A stretch of DNA of 64,000 nucleotides from Thermohalobaculum sp050331395 (GTDB lineage: Bacteria; Pseudomonadota; Alphaproteobacteria; Rhodobacterales; Rhodobacteraceae), in the NCBI GenBank assembly GCA_050331395.1, contig JBHJGX010000008.1, forward strand, positions 1 to 64,000. The letters run 5' to 3'. A program made the position numbers and the translations under genes. The notes under the pieces are model-generated. The model saw nothing but the letters and a program-made list of their open reading frames with translations. It had not been told where the DNA came from and searched no databases. Shown here in pieces: positions 33,072 to 42,092 of the stretch. Each line of letters begins with the position of its first letter. The stretch's first letter is position 1.

Positions 33072-34295
33072 ATGCCGGATCACCTCTCGACAAGCGCCCT
33101 GCCCCCGACAGCCCCGCACCGCCCGCGCACGCGCCTCGTCCACGAGGGCACCCGGCGGAGCCCGTTCGGCGAGACTTCGGAGGCGCTCTACCTGACGCAA
33201 GGGTTCCTCTATGCCTCGGCCGAGGACGCTGCCGCCCGCTTTGCCGGCGAGACCCCCGCGGGCGAGGACGCCTTTATCTATGCGCGCTACGGCAATCCGA
33301 CGGTCGCGATGTTCGAGGACCGGATCGCTGCCCTCGAAGGGGCCGAGGCCGCCTTCGCCACCGCCTCGGGCATGGCGGCCGTCCACGCCGCGCTCATGTG
33401 CCAGCTCCGCACGGGCGACCATGTGGTTGCCGCGCGGGCCCTTTTCGGCTCGTGCCTTTACATCGTCGAGACTTTGCTCCCCCGCTTTGGGATCGAGGTC
33501 AGCCTCGTCGACGGCCGCGATCTCGCCGCCTGGCGCGCCGCCGTCCGCCCGGAGACCCGGCTTCTCTTCTTAGAGACCCCGTCGAACCCCACGCTCGAGA
33601 TCGTCGATCTGGCCGCGGTCGCCGCGATCGCCCACGGGATCGGCGCACGCCTCGTGGTCGACAACGTCTTCGCCACGCCGATGTACCAACGTCCCCTCGC
33701 CCTCGGCGCGGATGTCGTCGTCTATTCGGCGACCAAACATATCGACGGCCAGGGACGCTGCCTCGGCGGGGTCATCCTCGGCTCCGAGCGCTTTATCCGC
33801 GACGAAGTCGAAGCCTATGTGAAGCATACGGGGCCCGCGCTCAGCCCGTTCAACGCCTGGGTGATGCTGAAGGGGCTCGAGACGCTGCCGTTGCGGGTGG
33901 ACGCCCAGACCGACGGGGCCGAGCGTCTCGCGGCCTTTGCCGAGCGCCACCCGAAGATCGTGCGCACCCTTTATCCCGGGCTGCCGAGCCACCCTCAGCA
34001 CAACCTCGCGCGCGCCCAGATGGACCGCCCAGGTCAAATCCTCGCCTTCGAGCTCGTCGATGGCCAGGCGGGCGCGTTCCGGTTCCTGAACGGCCTCGGC
34101 CTCATCGGCATCTCCAACAATCTGGGCGACGCGAAGAGCTTGGTGACGCACCCGGCGACGACGACCCATTCGCGGCTTTCGGCCGAGACGCGGGCATCGC
34201 TCGGGATCGGAGACGGGCTGGTGCGGCTTTCGGTCGGGCTGGAGGATCCAGACGATCTCGAGGCGGATCTCGCGCACGCCCTCGCGGCCGTTTGA
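33072..34295 (+). CDS. metZ: O-succinylhomoserine sulfhydrylase
   Basis: A 407-residue PLP enzyme of the Cys/Met metabolism family that makes homocysteine from O-succinylhomoserine and sulfide. Seen: TRLVHEGTRRSPFGETSEA, IYARYGNPTVAMFE, ASGMAAVHAALM, and the PLP lysine in YSATKHIDGQGR. The SNNLGDAKSLVTHPATTTH region is also diagnostic. The SAM-II riboswitch in its leader independently supports a methionine-synthesis role and shows how it is regulated. Confidence 0.96.
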   Translation: MPDHLSTSALPPTAPHRPRTRLVHEGTRRSPFGETSEALYLTQGFLYASAEDAAARFAGETPAGEDAFIYARYGNPTVAMFEDRIAALEGAEAAFATASGMAAVHAALMCQLRTGDHVVAARALFGSCLYIVETLLPRFGIEVSLVDGRDLAAWRAAVRPETRLLFLETPSNPTLEIVDLAAVAAIAHGIGARLVVDNVFATPMYQRPLALGADVVVYSATKHIDGQGRCLGGVILGSERFIRDEVEAYVKHTGPALSPFNAWVMLKGLETLPLRVDAQTDGAERLAAFAERHPKIVRTLYPGLPSHPQHNLARAQMDRPGQILAFELVDGQAGAFRFLNGLGLIGISNNLGDAKSLVTHPATTTHSRLSAETRASLGIGDGLVRLSVGLEDPDDLEADLAHALAAV

Positions 34296-34570
34296 GGAGC
34301 CCTCTGAGAAGCCAGGCGAGAGGGACCGCCGAGGGCACGACTGGCCGGCCGGATCGGACCCGTAGGATCGCGCCGAGACCGACCGACCGGCACGAGTGGG
34401 CGTCCGCGCGCAGGCGTGATCGGGCCGGGGGCTCGCAATTCTCCGATCTGGGTCTTATCCTGGCAAGTCTTGGTGCCGATAAGGGCACGCGCTTGTCTCG
34501 GCTGGGCGCGCGCCTACTTCGAGCCTTCGTGACCCCGGGCAGGCCCGGCCAGACCGCAAAAGGGACGACG

Positions 34571-35206
34571 ATGAACAAGATCGAAAAACCGGAGAGCCTC
34601 GAGATCGAGCGCGCGATCCCGTCCCGGCCGAGCGCCGAGGAGGCCGAAGATGCTGTCCGAACGCTCTTGCGCTGGGCCGGCGACGATCCCGACCGCGAAG
34701 GGTTGCTCGACACGCCGGGCCGGGTCGCGCGCGCCTACCGCGAGTGGTTCCGGGGTTACGAAGAAGACCCGGTCGAAATGCTGCAGCGGACCTTCGAGGA
34801 AGTCGAAGGCTATGACGAGATGGTGACGCTGCGCGATATCCGCTTTGAGAGCTATTGCGAACATCATCTGGCGCCGATCATCGGCAAGGCGCATGTCGCC
34901 TATATCCCGACCGATCGGGTGGTGGGCATCTCCAAGCTTGCACGGCTCGTGGACGCCTATGCCAAGCGCCTGCAGGTACAAGAGAAAATGACTGCGCAGA
35001 TCGCCGGCACGCTCAACGACGTGCTGAAGCCCCGGGGCGTTGCCGTGGTCCTCGAAGGCGAGCACCACTGCATGTCGACCCGCGGCGTGCACAAACCGGG
35101 CGTCTCTATGGTCACCTCGAAAATGCTCGGGCTCTTCCGAAGCGACCACCGCACGCGCAAGGAATTCCTCGATATCATCGGCAATCCAACGAACCGCCTC
35201 GGCTGA
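34571..35206 (+). CDS. folE: GTP cyclohydrolase I
   Basis: A 211-residue FolE, the first enzyme of folate/pterin synthesis. The zinc ligands are in SYCEHHLAPI and the later HHCMSTRGV, and VGISKLARLVDAYAKRLQ is the signature. It is the Zn-dependent type IA enzyme, with both Cys ligands present. ATG 34571 begins MNKIEKPES; the frame stays open far upstream through metZ, which is a shadow. It follows metZ by 275 bases and may have its own promoter. Confidence 0.96.
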   Translation: MNKIEKPESLEIERAIPSRPSAEEAEDAVRTLLRWAGDDPDREGLLDTPGRVARAYREWFRGYEEDPVEMLQRTFEEVEGYDEMVTLRDIRFESYCEHHLAPIIGKAHVAYIPTDRVVGISKLARLVDAYAKRLQVQEKMTAQIAGTLNDVLKPRGVAVVLEGEHHCMSTRGVHKPGVSMVTSKMLGLFRSDHRTRKEFLDIIGNPTNRLG

Positions 35207-35272
35207 CGGCGCGACCCGCGGCGTTGAGGCCGAGCGCGCCCCGACCTCGAACGCCCGCGCCCCTTGCGCCGC

Positions 35273-36319
35273 TCAGAACCGCTGATTGCCGGCCGGATCG
35301 ACGATGCCGCCATCGCAATCCATATCGACCGGATCGGCGGCCCGGATCAGCGCGCCCATATCCGCATCGGGCGAGATCGTGCCGCGAAGATGGATCCAGA
35401 GCTCCCCGACGAGCTCCCGTCCGCTGTCGCGATCGTCCACGCAGGCGATCCGGACGCGATCTCCGGCACCTGCTCCGAAAGACGCATCAAAGGCCGCGCG
35501 GATCTCCGCGCCAGACAGAAACTGGCCGACATTGGCTTCGAAAAGCGCGCCGACCTCCGAGCCGTTCAGCTCGCCCATCAACCAGAGCGTGTCGTCGTAG
35601 TATTCGTCGGCCGCAGCGGTGCCGAAGGCAGCGGGCAAATAGCAGGTGCCGTGTTTGATCCATTCGTGGTGATGGAGGTGCGAGGCGACGCCGGGCATCG
35701 CGACCGCGAGCTCTCCAGCCGTCTCTGCGTCCACCTGGGGCGCCGGAAGCTGGTGCCAGGTCGAGGATTTGTCCTTGCGCGCCACGTTTTCGGGAACGCC
35801 GCAATAGAAGAACCCGTTCGGCTGCGGCCAGAGCCCGTGGATCGAGAACTGCCGCACGGCGACCGGGAGATTGCCGTCGTTGAGCGCTTCGCACTCGTCT
35901 TTGCCGGGCTTCGTCTCGCAAAAGGCGGGCTGCCAGCTCGCGGTCAGCAGGTTCTCGGTGGATTCCACCGTGGCAGGCGGGTTCCGGAACGGACCGTTAC
36001 CGTTCTGCGGAGTGCCGGACGGCGTCGCGACCTTCACATGTACGCCGCAATTCGCCTCGACCCAGCGGTCGCGCCCGCTGGCAGTCTGAGGCATGCGGAT
36101 CTGGAAATGCGTGTGGTCCGCCTTGTTCTTTCCGAGGATGTCGTAGGCGCGGCGGACCACGGTCTCGGGCATCCCCGGATCGTCGATGTCGTCAATGCGC
36201 ATGCCGGCGGGACATGCGTCGAGAGCGATGAAATAGCCGTCGAGCGGGACAAAAGCGGGGGCGTTGGCCGGCACGAGGGCGAGGCCGAGCGTGGCGACGA
36301 GAGCGGCGGTGCGGGTCAT
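35273..36319 (-). CDS. secreted ribonuclease T2 family protein
   Basis: A 348-residue exported RNase T2. Signal peptide TRTAALVATLGLALVPANAPA; both catalytic segments are intact: CAS1 FSIHGLWPQ and CAS2 HHHEWIKHGTCYL, with the two catalytic His and the Glu. The enzyme cuts RNA non-specifically in the periplasm or outside the cell. It is longer than Escherichia coli RNase I (268 residues) because of an N-terminal insertion before CAS1. At least six Cys suggest disulfides. Confidence 0.95.
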   Translation of the reverse strand: MTRTAALVATLGLALVPANAPAFVPLDGYFIALDACPAGMRIDDIDDPGMPETVVRRAYDILGKNKADHTHFQIRMPQTASGRDRWVEANCGVHVKVATPSGTPQNGNGPFRNPPATVESTENLLTASWQPAFCETKPGKDECEALNDGNLPVAVRQFSIHGLWPQPNGFFYCGVPENVARKDKSSTWHQLPAPQVDAETAGELAVAMPGVASHLHHHEWIKHGTCYLPAAFGTAAADEYYDDTLWLMGELNGSEVGALFEANVGQFLSGAEIRAAFDASFGAGAGDRVRIACVDDRDSGRELVGELWIHLRGTISPDADMGALIRAADPVDMDCDGGIVDPAGNQRF

Positions 36320-36408
36320 GGGGGCTCCTCCCGAGGGTTGGCATCGGGCGGAGCCTTACCACGGCGGGGCCGGCGCGGCCCGTGACCGCGCGCACAGACG
36401 ACCGCGGC

Positions 36409-36987
36409 TCAGGCGGCGAGCGCGTCGATCTCAGCCTGAGCCTCTTCGGTCGCATCCTCACGCATCATCTGCCGGTCGGCCTTCACCACGCGGATATCGT
36501 TGATGCCGATGAAGCCGAGCGCGTGGCGCAGATAGGGCGTCGCAAAGTCGATCCCGCTGTCGACCTCGGTGCCGCCCGAGGCGACGACGACGATGGCACG
36601 TTTGCCGGTCAGGAGGCCGACGGGGCCGCTCTCGGTATAGCGAAAGGTCACGCGGGCCCGAGCCACCTGGTCGATCCAGGCCTTGAGCGCGGCCGGCACG
36701 CCGAAATTGTAAACCGGTAGACCGATCACGAGGGTATCGGCGGCGCGCAACTCCTCGATGAGCGCGTCCGAGACCGAAAGCGCCGCGCGCTGGGCGTCGG
36801 TGCGGTCCTCGGCCAGGGTGAAATTGGCGCCGATCCAGGCCTCGTCGACCAACGGCACGCCGTCGGCGAGGTCGCGCGCGATCATCCGGTCGGGGCCGAG
36901 CTTCGCGACGATCCGGTCGGCAAGTGCCCGGGTCACCGAGCCCTCGCGGCGCATGCTGGCGTCTATTCTCAAAACGGTGCGGGTCAT
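36409..36987 (-). CDS. azoR: FMN-dependent NADH-azoreductase
   Basis: A 192-residue flavodoxin-fold reductase of the AcpD/AzoR family. VLRIDASMRREGSVTRAL holds the FMN phosphate loop, and IGLPVYNFGVPAALKAWIDQVAR and VVVASGGTEVDSG follow as expected. It reduces quinones and azo compounds with NADH. It is divergent from a LysR regulator gene 111 bases away, an arrangement in which the regulator usually controls the reductase. Confidence 0.93.
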   Translation of the reverse strand: MTRTVLRIDASMRREGSVTRALADRIVAKLGPDRMIARDLADGVPLVDEAWIGANFTLAEDRTDAQRAALSVSDALIEELRAADTLVIGLPVYNFGVPAALKAWIDQVARARVTFRYTESGPVGLLTGKRAIVVVASGGTEVDSGIDFATPYLRHALGFIGINDIRVVKADRQMMREDATEEAQAEIDALAA

Positions 36988-37098
36988 TTTCGTCTCCTCA
37001 CATGGCGGTCATCTGACGCCGGAGATGACCCTTGCGCGCGTGAGAAGTAGAGGCGGATAAAGAAAGAGATCGTTGCGATCACAGCAAAGGGACGACCG

Positions 37099-38010
37099 AT
37101 GGACCGGTTCGAAGACATGCGTTGTTTTGCTCAGGTCGCCGAGACGCAAAGCGTGACCAAGGCGGCCGAACAGCTCGGCCTCGCGCCGTCTGCGGTCAGC
37201 CGGCGGCTCAAGGACCTGGAGACGCGTCTCGGCGCGCAATTGCTCACGCGGACGACGCGGCGCATGAGCCTGACCGAGGCGGGACAGGTCTTCTATCGCC
37301 GGGCGAGCCGGATCTTGCGGGACGTGGACGACGCCGAGGCGGAGGTGTCCGACGAGAGCCATCGGTTGGCGGGCCCACTCCGGGTCGCGGCGCCGCTCAC
37401 GTTCGGCATCGCCCATCTCGCGCCGCAGCTCGTCGCCTTTGCCGAGGCCCATCCCGAGGTGGTCATCGATCTCGATCTGTCCGACCGGCAAGTGGATCTG
37501 GTCGGCGAGGGCTTCGATCTGGCGTTGCGGATCGGCACGTTGAAAGACAGTTCGCTCATCGCCCGCAAGATCGGCGATGTGAGCATGGTGCTCTGCGCGT
37601 CGCCCGACTTTCTCGCCCGACACGGCCCGGTGACCGCGCCGGAGCGGCTCGCCGAGCTGCCGGGCCTCGGCTATGCGGGCAGCCAGCGGCCGGATATCTG
37701 GCGTTACCGGGCGTCGGACGGCACCGAGGCGAGCGTGCAGGTCCCGCTGCGGATGCGGGCGAACAACGGCTCGGTGCTTCGCGAGGCGGCGATCCGCGGG
37801 CTCGGCGTGACCTTGCAGCCGTCCTTTATCGTGCACGACGCGTTGGCAGACGGGCGCCTCCTGCGCATCGATGCGGGTGTGGAGTGGCCGGGTGTCGCGA
37901 TCCATACCGTCTATCCGGAGACCCGCCACCTGACCGCCAAAGCGCGGGCCTTCATCGATTTCATGCGAGCAAAGCTCGACAGCGCACCCTATTGGGAGGC
38001 GGGACTTTAG
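37099..38010 (+). CDS. LysR family transcriptional regulator
   Basis: A 303-residue LysR protein. The N-terminal winged helix reads MRCFAQVAETQSVTKAAEQLG and SAVSRRLKDLETRLGAQLL; the effector domain from about residue 90 has LRVAAPLTFGIAHLAPQL. It belongs to the AaeR/DsdC-like group with TRRMSLTEAG. Divergence from azoR suggests it controls that gene. Its stop lies three bases from the convergent permuted photolyase-like gene. Confidence 0.95.
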   Translation: MDRFEDMRCFAQVAETQSVTKAAEQLGLAPSAVSRRLKDLETRLGAQLLTRTTRRMSLTEAGQVFYRRASRILRDVDDAEAEVSDESHRLAGPLRVAAPLTFGIAHLAPQLVAFAEAHPEVVIDLDLSDRQVDLVGEGFDLALRIGTLKDSSLIARKIGDVSMVLCASPDFLARHGPVTAPERLAELPGLGYAGSQRPDIWRYRASDGTEASVQVPLRMRANNGSVLREAAIRGLGVTLQPSFIVHDALADGRLLRIDAGVEWPGVAIHTVYPETRHLTAKARAFIDFMRAKLDSAPYWEAGL

Positions 38011-38013
38011 CCT

Positions 38014-39240
38014 TCAGCCGATCCCGATCTGGCCGAGCACCTTGGGGATCTTGGATTTGACCTTGAAGAACCCCGCGGTCGCGGAGGGCCACGTGAGCGT
38101 GTCCCAGTCGCGCCGCACTTCGGCAAGCCGGATACCCGCATCGCCGAGGGGCCGCTCGGCTTCGTCCAACCAATCGCGGACGGGCCCGACGGGCACGAAG
38201 GGCGTCACCACCTGCTCGGCCCCCTGCGCCCGCGCCCAGTCGGCCAGGCTCGCGGGGTCGCCGGCTGCGAGCCAATGGGGCGCCCGCTCCAACCGGTCGG
38301 CCGCATCCATGAGCGCACCGTGGTCGAACGCGCCCACATGGTCGGCCACGTCGCGCGGAGAGCGCAGCGCCGGCGCCTCGAGCGCGGCAACGCCGAGCAG
38401 CCCGTCGGTGGCGATCAGCTCCTCGGGCCGGCAGTCTTCCTCGGTGATGAGGAGAACGGTGGGACGGGTCGGCTCGAACGGCTCGGGCAAGCGGGGCGGC
38501 GCATGGGGCGGGGTTTCGCCATGCTCTTCGAGGGGAACAGCGGCCTCGTTGATCTCGCGCGGCTCCGGCTGAAAGCGATTTCGGGTAAATTTCGCGATAT
38601 TCCAAGCTTGTGCGGAATAATTCTTACCTTTTGTGTGAAGCCCAGCCACCCAGCGCCAGCCGAGCGTGTTCGACGCCGGGTCGCCGTCGAGCAGGTGACG
38701 CAAGAAAAAATCCGCGCCGACACGCCAAGGCAGCTCGAGCGTGAAGATCCAGAGCGACGCGAACCACATCCGCGCATGATTGTGCAGATAACCGGTCTCG
38801 ACGAGCTCTTCGGCCCAGGCGTCGAAACAGTCGAGCCCGGTGCGGCCCTCCTCGGCTTGCGCGATGCGTTTGGCGAGCGCCCGGTCCCCGGCGATAGCGT
38901 CCAAATCGCGGGCGAGACCGGCCCGATAGGCCATCCAGACGCTGGGACGCCCTTCGAGCCAGCCCTTGAAGTAAGTCCGCCAAAAAACCTCCTGGACGAA
39001 CTTCTCGCAAGCCGAAAGGGGGAACTCGGAGAGCGCCATCCGCACCGCCTCCTCCTCGGTGACGAGACGCCGGCGGATATAGGGCGAGAGCGTCGAGACC
39101 GCCGTGTGCCGCCCGGGGCCGTTGTCGTAGTTCCGACCCTTCGCATAGCGACTGCCCATATTCGGGCGGAACGCCTCGAGCCGGGCTAGACCGGCGCTGC
39201 GGGTGGGTTGCTCGGCGGCGAGGCTCGCGATCTGATCCAT
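38014..39240 (-). CDS. photolyase-like flavoprotein with permuted domain order
   Basis: A 408-residue protein. Residues 15-225 match the FAD-binding catalytic domain: LARLEAFRPNMGSRYAKGRN, STLSPYIRRRL (51-58), EKFVQEVFWRTYFKGWLEG, TGYLHNHARMWFASLW (149-164), and DPASNTLGWRWVAG (187-200). A Pro-rich linker (225-260) is followed by a Rossmann-like half (261-408): TVLLITEEDCRPEEL, AAGDPASLADWARAQGAEQV and GIRLAEVRRDWDTLTWPS, ending KVKSKIPKVL. In ordinary photolyases that alpha/beta domain comes first. So the order is catalytic then antenna-like, as in a circular permutation. Start 39240 removes an unrelated 33-residue extension. Function is likely photolyase or cryptochrome, not tested. Confidence 0.8.
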   Translation of the reverse strand: MDQIASLAAEQPTRSAGLARLEAFRPNMGSRYAKGRNYDNGPGRHTAVSTLSPYIRRRLVTEEEAVRMALSEFPLSACEKFVQEVFWRTYFKGWLEGRPSVWMAYRAGLARDLDAIAGDRALAKRIAQAEEGRTGLDCFDAWAEELVETGYLHNHARMWFASLWIFTLELPWRVGADFFLRHLLDGDPASNTLGWRWVAGLHTKGKNYSAQAWNIAKFTRNRFQPEPREINEAAVPLEEHGETPPHAPPRLPEPFEPTRPTVLLITEEDCRPEELIATDGLLGVAALEAPALRSPRDVADHVGAFDHGALMDAADRLERAPHWLAAGDPASLADWARAQGAEQVVTPFVPVGPVRDWLDEAERPLGDAGIRLAEVRRDWDTLTWPSATAGFFKVKSKIPKVLGQIGIG

Positions 39241-39271
39241 GGGGCTTCCTCTCGTCTCGGCCCGCCCGGGC

Positions 39272-39754
39272 TCACCAGAACCGCGTGCCGGGCGGACCCT
39301 TGAACGGACCGGTGATCCGGTCGGTAATCCAGCCGCCATAGAACGCGCTCTCCTGCGGGCGGACCTGGTCGGTGCCGACCCAAGCCTGATCGACGCGATC
39401 GGCGTAGAAGGCGAAATAGCCCGCGATTGCGCGGTATCCCGCGGCGGGCTCCGGATAGGACCAAGCCGCCCGCTCGGACCGGCGCGCGCCGATCTCCAGC
39501 GTCCAATACTGCGCCTGGCCCTTGAACTCGCACCACGTCGCGCCGGCGGCAGGCGTCAGCACGCGGGTATCCACGTCCTCGGGCGGGAAGTAATAGACGG
39601 GCGGATGCGACGTCTCGAGCACGCGATAGGCGCGGGTCGTCTCGGCGAAAAAGCGCCCTGCGAAGAGCACCGTCAACCGCTCGGGCACGGGTTCGAGCCG
39701 CGGCGGGCGAGGATAGTCCCAAACGGATTCGGTCGGCCGCGTCTTGACGGTCAT
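39272..39754 (-). CDS. DUF427 domain protein
   Basis: A 160-residue DUF427 protein. The family block appears as VWDYPRPPRLEPVPERLTV, FFAETTRAYRVLETSHPPVYYFP and ATWCEFKGQAQYWTL, with SYPEPAAGYRAIAGYFAFYADRVD toward the end. Structure of the family is known but the reaction is not. Its ATG overlaps the stop of the upstream methyltransferase-like gene (ATGA), and it ends just before the photolyase-like gene, so the three probably form one transcript. Confidence 0.92.
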   Translation of the reverse strand: MTVKTRPTESVWDYPRPPRLEPVPERLTVLFAGRFFAETTRAYRVLETSHPPVYYFPPEDVDTRVLTPAAGATWCEFKGQAQYWTLEIGARRSERAAWSYPEPAAGYRAIAGYFAFYADRVDQAWVGTDQVRPQESAFYGGWITDRITGPFKGPPGTRFW

Positions 39755-40500
39755 CGGGGATCCTCCCGGCGGGATCTGGGAAAAGGCAGCCAATAGGGCA
39801 CGCGGGCCCGATATGCGTCGAAGCGCGCCCCGAAGATGTGCCGAAACCGGCGCTCCTTGAAGAGCGGCCCGATGAGGCAATAGCCCGTAAGAACCACGGC
39901 AAGCAGCAGCTGGTCGGGCGTCCAGACGGGCACGGTCCACAGCGTCAGCGCAAAGCTCACATAGATCGGCTGACGCACCAGGCGAAAAAGCCCCGTGGTC
40001 GGCATGTCCGGGAAGACGGGCTCGATCCCGCGCCAGAGCGAGGTCCAGCCGAGGAGGCCCGACTGCACCTCCACCCCCGCATCGAAGGATGCCTTCAAGA
40101 GCAAGAGCCAGGACACGCCGTAAAGGCCCGAGAGCGTCCAAAAGGCGAGCCCCTCCGCCTCCCACCAGACGATGCCGGACGGCGTCCAGAGCGCAAACAA
40201 CAGAAAGAGCTGTGCCGAGGCGAGGATCACATAGGTGGTCGGCGCCAGGGTCTTTCCCGTCCCCCCGGGCGCGAGGCGCGCGAGCAACCGGCGCCCGGGC
40301 GGCGACAGAAGCGCCGAGTGGCCGACGGCGAACTGGAGAGCGAGCGCGAGGTTCACCGCCCAGGACCATGGCTCGGGCACGCGGCCAAAGCCGTACTGCA
40401 TCCCGAAGAACATCTGGCCGATCATCAGAGCGACGGCCACGCCAAAGAGCGCATGGCAGACGGCCCCATAGCCGAGCGCGGTGAGGTGGCGGGAATGCAT
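39751..40500 (-). CDS. isoprenylcysteine-methyltransferase-like membrane protein
   Basis: A 249-residue membrane protein with five to six membrane spans. The C-terminal region, FRLVRQPIYVSFALTLWTVPVW then GPLFKERRFRHIFGARFDAYRARVPYW, matches the SAM-binding end of ICMT/NnrU-like methyltransferases (RxPxY, E-R, Y-x3-VPxW). Some relatives are methanethiol S-methyltransferases; the acceptor here is unknown. ATG 40500 (MHSRHLTALG) is preferred. It heads a probable operon with DUF427 and the permuted photolyase-like gene. Confidence 0.85.
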   Translation of the reverse strand: MHSRHLTALGYGAVCHALFGVAVALMIGQMFFGMQYGFGRVPEPWSWAVNLALALQFAVGHSALLSPPGRRLLARLAPGGTGKTLAPTTYVILASAQLFLLFALWTPSGIVWWEAEGLAFWTLSGLYGVSWLLLLKASFDAGVEVQSGLLGWTSLWRGIEPVFPDMPTTGLFRLVRQPIYVSFALTLWTVPVWTPDQLLLAVVLTGYCLIGPLFKERRFRHIFGARFDAYRARVPYWLPFPRSRREDPR

Positions 40501-40661
40501 CGGTCGGACCCTCCGGCGTTGCAGCACCGCCGCAGATATGGCCCGCGCGGCGTCTGTCCATCGACGGGCCCCGGGGCAGGACGCCGCGGGCCGGGCTTGG
40601 CCGCCCGCTCGTTTCCCGTTATAGGCGATGTCCAGTTGCCGTTAGCCCGCGGGGCCCCTCC

Positions 40662-42092
40662 ATGCTCGTCGTGGATCTCGACCGGAGCCTCGTCCGGACC
40701 GACCTGCTTCACGAGAACCTGATTGCCGCGCTCGCCGCAGACCCGCAGGCGACGCTTTGGGCCCTGTTGCGCTTGGCGGACGGCAAGGCCGCGTTCAAAG
40801 CCCGGCTCGCCGACATCGTGCGCCCCGATATTCCGTCGCTGCCTTTCGAACCGGCGGTGATCGCCGAGATCGAAGCCGCCCGCGCAACCGGCGAACGGGT
40901 GGCGCTCGTCTCGGCCTCCGATCGACGTCTGGTGCAGGCGGTGGCGGACCATCTCGGTCTTTTCGACGAGGCGCATGGCTCGGACGGCACGCGCAATCTG
41001 GGCGGGGCGGAGAAGGCCGCATTCCTGGTCGAGCGCTTCGGGGCGAGGGGCTTCGCCTATGTGGGCGACCACCCCAAGGATGTGGCGGTCTGGGAGCACT
41101 CGGCGCGCGCGGTCACCGTGGGTGCGCCCCCGGCGCTCCGGACGGCTGCGGAACGAGCGGCACCCGAGGCGACCCACCTGGCGCCGCCAGCGGTGGGCTT
41201 GGCCCGGGCCCGGCCCTACGTCAAGGCGCTCCGCCCGCATCAGTGGCTGAAAAACCTGCTGATTTTCCTGCCGCTTCTGGCCGCGCACAGCCTCGCGCCC
41301 GGTGCCTGGTGGGCCGCCGCCCTCGCTTTCCTCTGCTTCTCGCTAACCGCCTCGAGCGCCTATGTGCTGAACGACCTGCTCGACCTCAGCGCCGACCGGG
41401 CGCATCCTCGCAAGAGCCGGCGGCCGTTCGCGAGCGGCGCGGTCCCGGTGATGCACGGGCTCATCATGGCGCCCGGGCTCTTGATCGCCGCATTTGGGAT
41501 TGCCGCCATCGGCGAGCCGTGGCCGTTCCTCGTGGTGCTGCTCGGTTACTTTGTGCTGACGGTCGCCTATTCCTTCGTCCTCAAGCGACGCCTCATCATC
41601 GATATCGTCACGCTCGCCGTGCTCTACACGGTGCGGGTGATCGCCGGCGCCGCAGCGGCGGGCGTGGCGCTGTCGCCGTGGATGCTCGGCTTCTCCGGCT
41701 TCCTCTTCCTCGCGCTCGCGGCGATCAAACGGCAGGCGGAACTCGTCGACGGGGTGCGCCGGGGCAAGGTCCGGGCATCGGGCCGGGCCTATCACGTGGA
41801 CGATTTGCCGGTGGTCACGATGATGGCGGTCGGCGCGGCCTATACCGCGGCGCTCGTTTTCGCGCTCTATATCAACTCGGAGGCGGTGGTGGCGCTCTAT
41901 CGGGCGCCCGAGGCGCTTTGGCTCGCCATGCCGGTGCTCATCTACTGGATCAGCCGGGCCATTCTGCTCGCCCATCGGGGCGAGATGCCCGACGATCCGG
42001 TGCTCTTCGCGGTTAAGGATCGGGTGAGCCTCGGCTGCGGCGCGCTCGTGCTTGCGGCGGGCCTCGTCGCCACCCTCGGGCTCGGCCCATGA
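40662..42092 (+). CDS. HAD-UbiA fusion, polyprenyl-phosphate phosphoribosyltransferase-like
   Basis: A 476-residue fusion. Residues 1-175 are a HAD phosphatase with DLDRSLVRTDLL (motif I), LVSASDRRL (II) and YVGDHPKDVAVW (IV), all catalytic Asp present. Residues 185-476 are a UbiA prenyltransferase with the metal motif NDLLDLSADRAHPRKSRRP and about nine spans. UbiA of this class transfers 5-phosphoribose from PRPP to polyprenyl phosphate, and the product is then dephosphorylated, so the fusion would carry both steps. This matches mycobacterial DPPR synthase plus phosphatase and rhizobial NoeC. DprE1/DprE2-like genes follow in the same island. Confidence 0.85.
   Translation: MLVVDLDRSLVRTDLLHENLIAALAADPQATLWALLRLADGKAAFKARLADIVRPDIPSLPFEPAVIAEIEAARATGERVALVSASDRRLVQAVADHLGLFDEAHGSDGTRNLGGAEKAAFLVERFGARGFAYVGDHPKDVAVWEHSARAVTVGAPPALRTAAERAAPEATHLAPPAVGLARARPYVKALRPHQWLKNLLIFLPLLAAHSLAPGAWWAAALAFLCFSLTASSAYVLNDLLDLSADRAHPRKSRRPFASGAVPVMHGLIMAPGLLIAAFGIAAIGEPWPFLVVLLGYFVLTVAYSFVLKRRLIIDIVTLAVLYTVRVIAGAAAAGVALSPWMLGFSGFLFLALAAIKRQAELVDGVRRGKVRASGRAYHVDDLPVVTMMAVGAAYTAALVFALYINSEAVVALYRAPEALWLAMPVLIYWISRAILLAHRGEMPDDPVLFAVKDRVSLGCGALVLAAGLVATLGLGP

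Noticed and set aside
32954..34570. Upstream extension of the folE frame through metZ
   Set aside because: Arg/Pro-rich shadow translation; folE starts at ATG 34571 with the family N-terminus.
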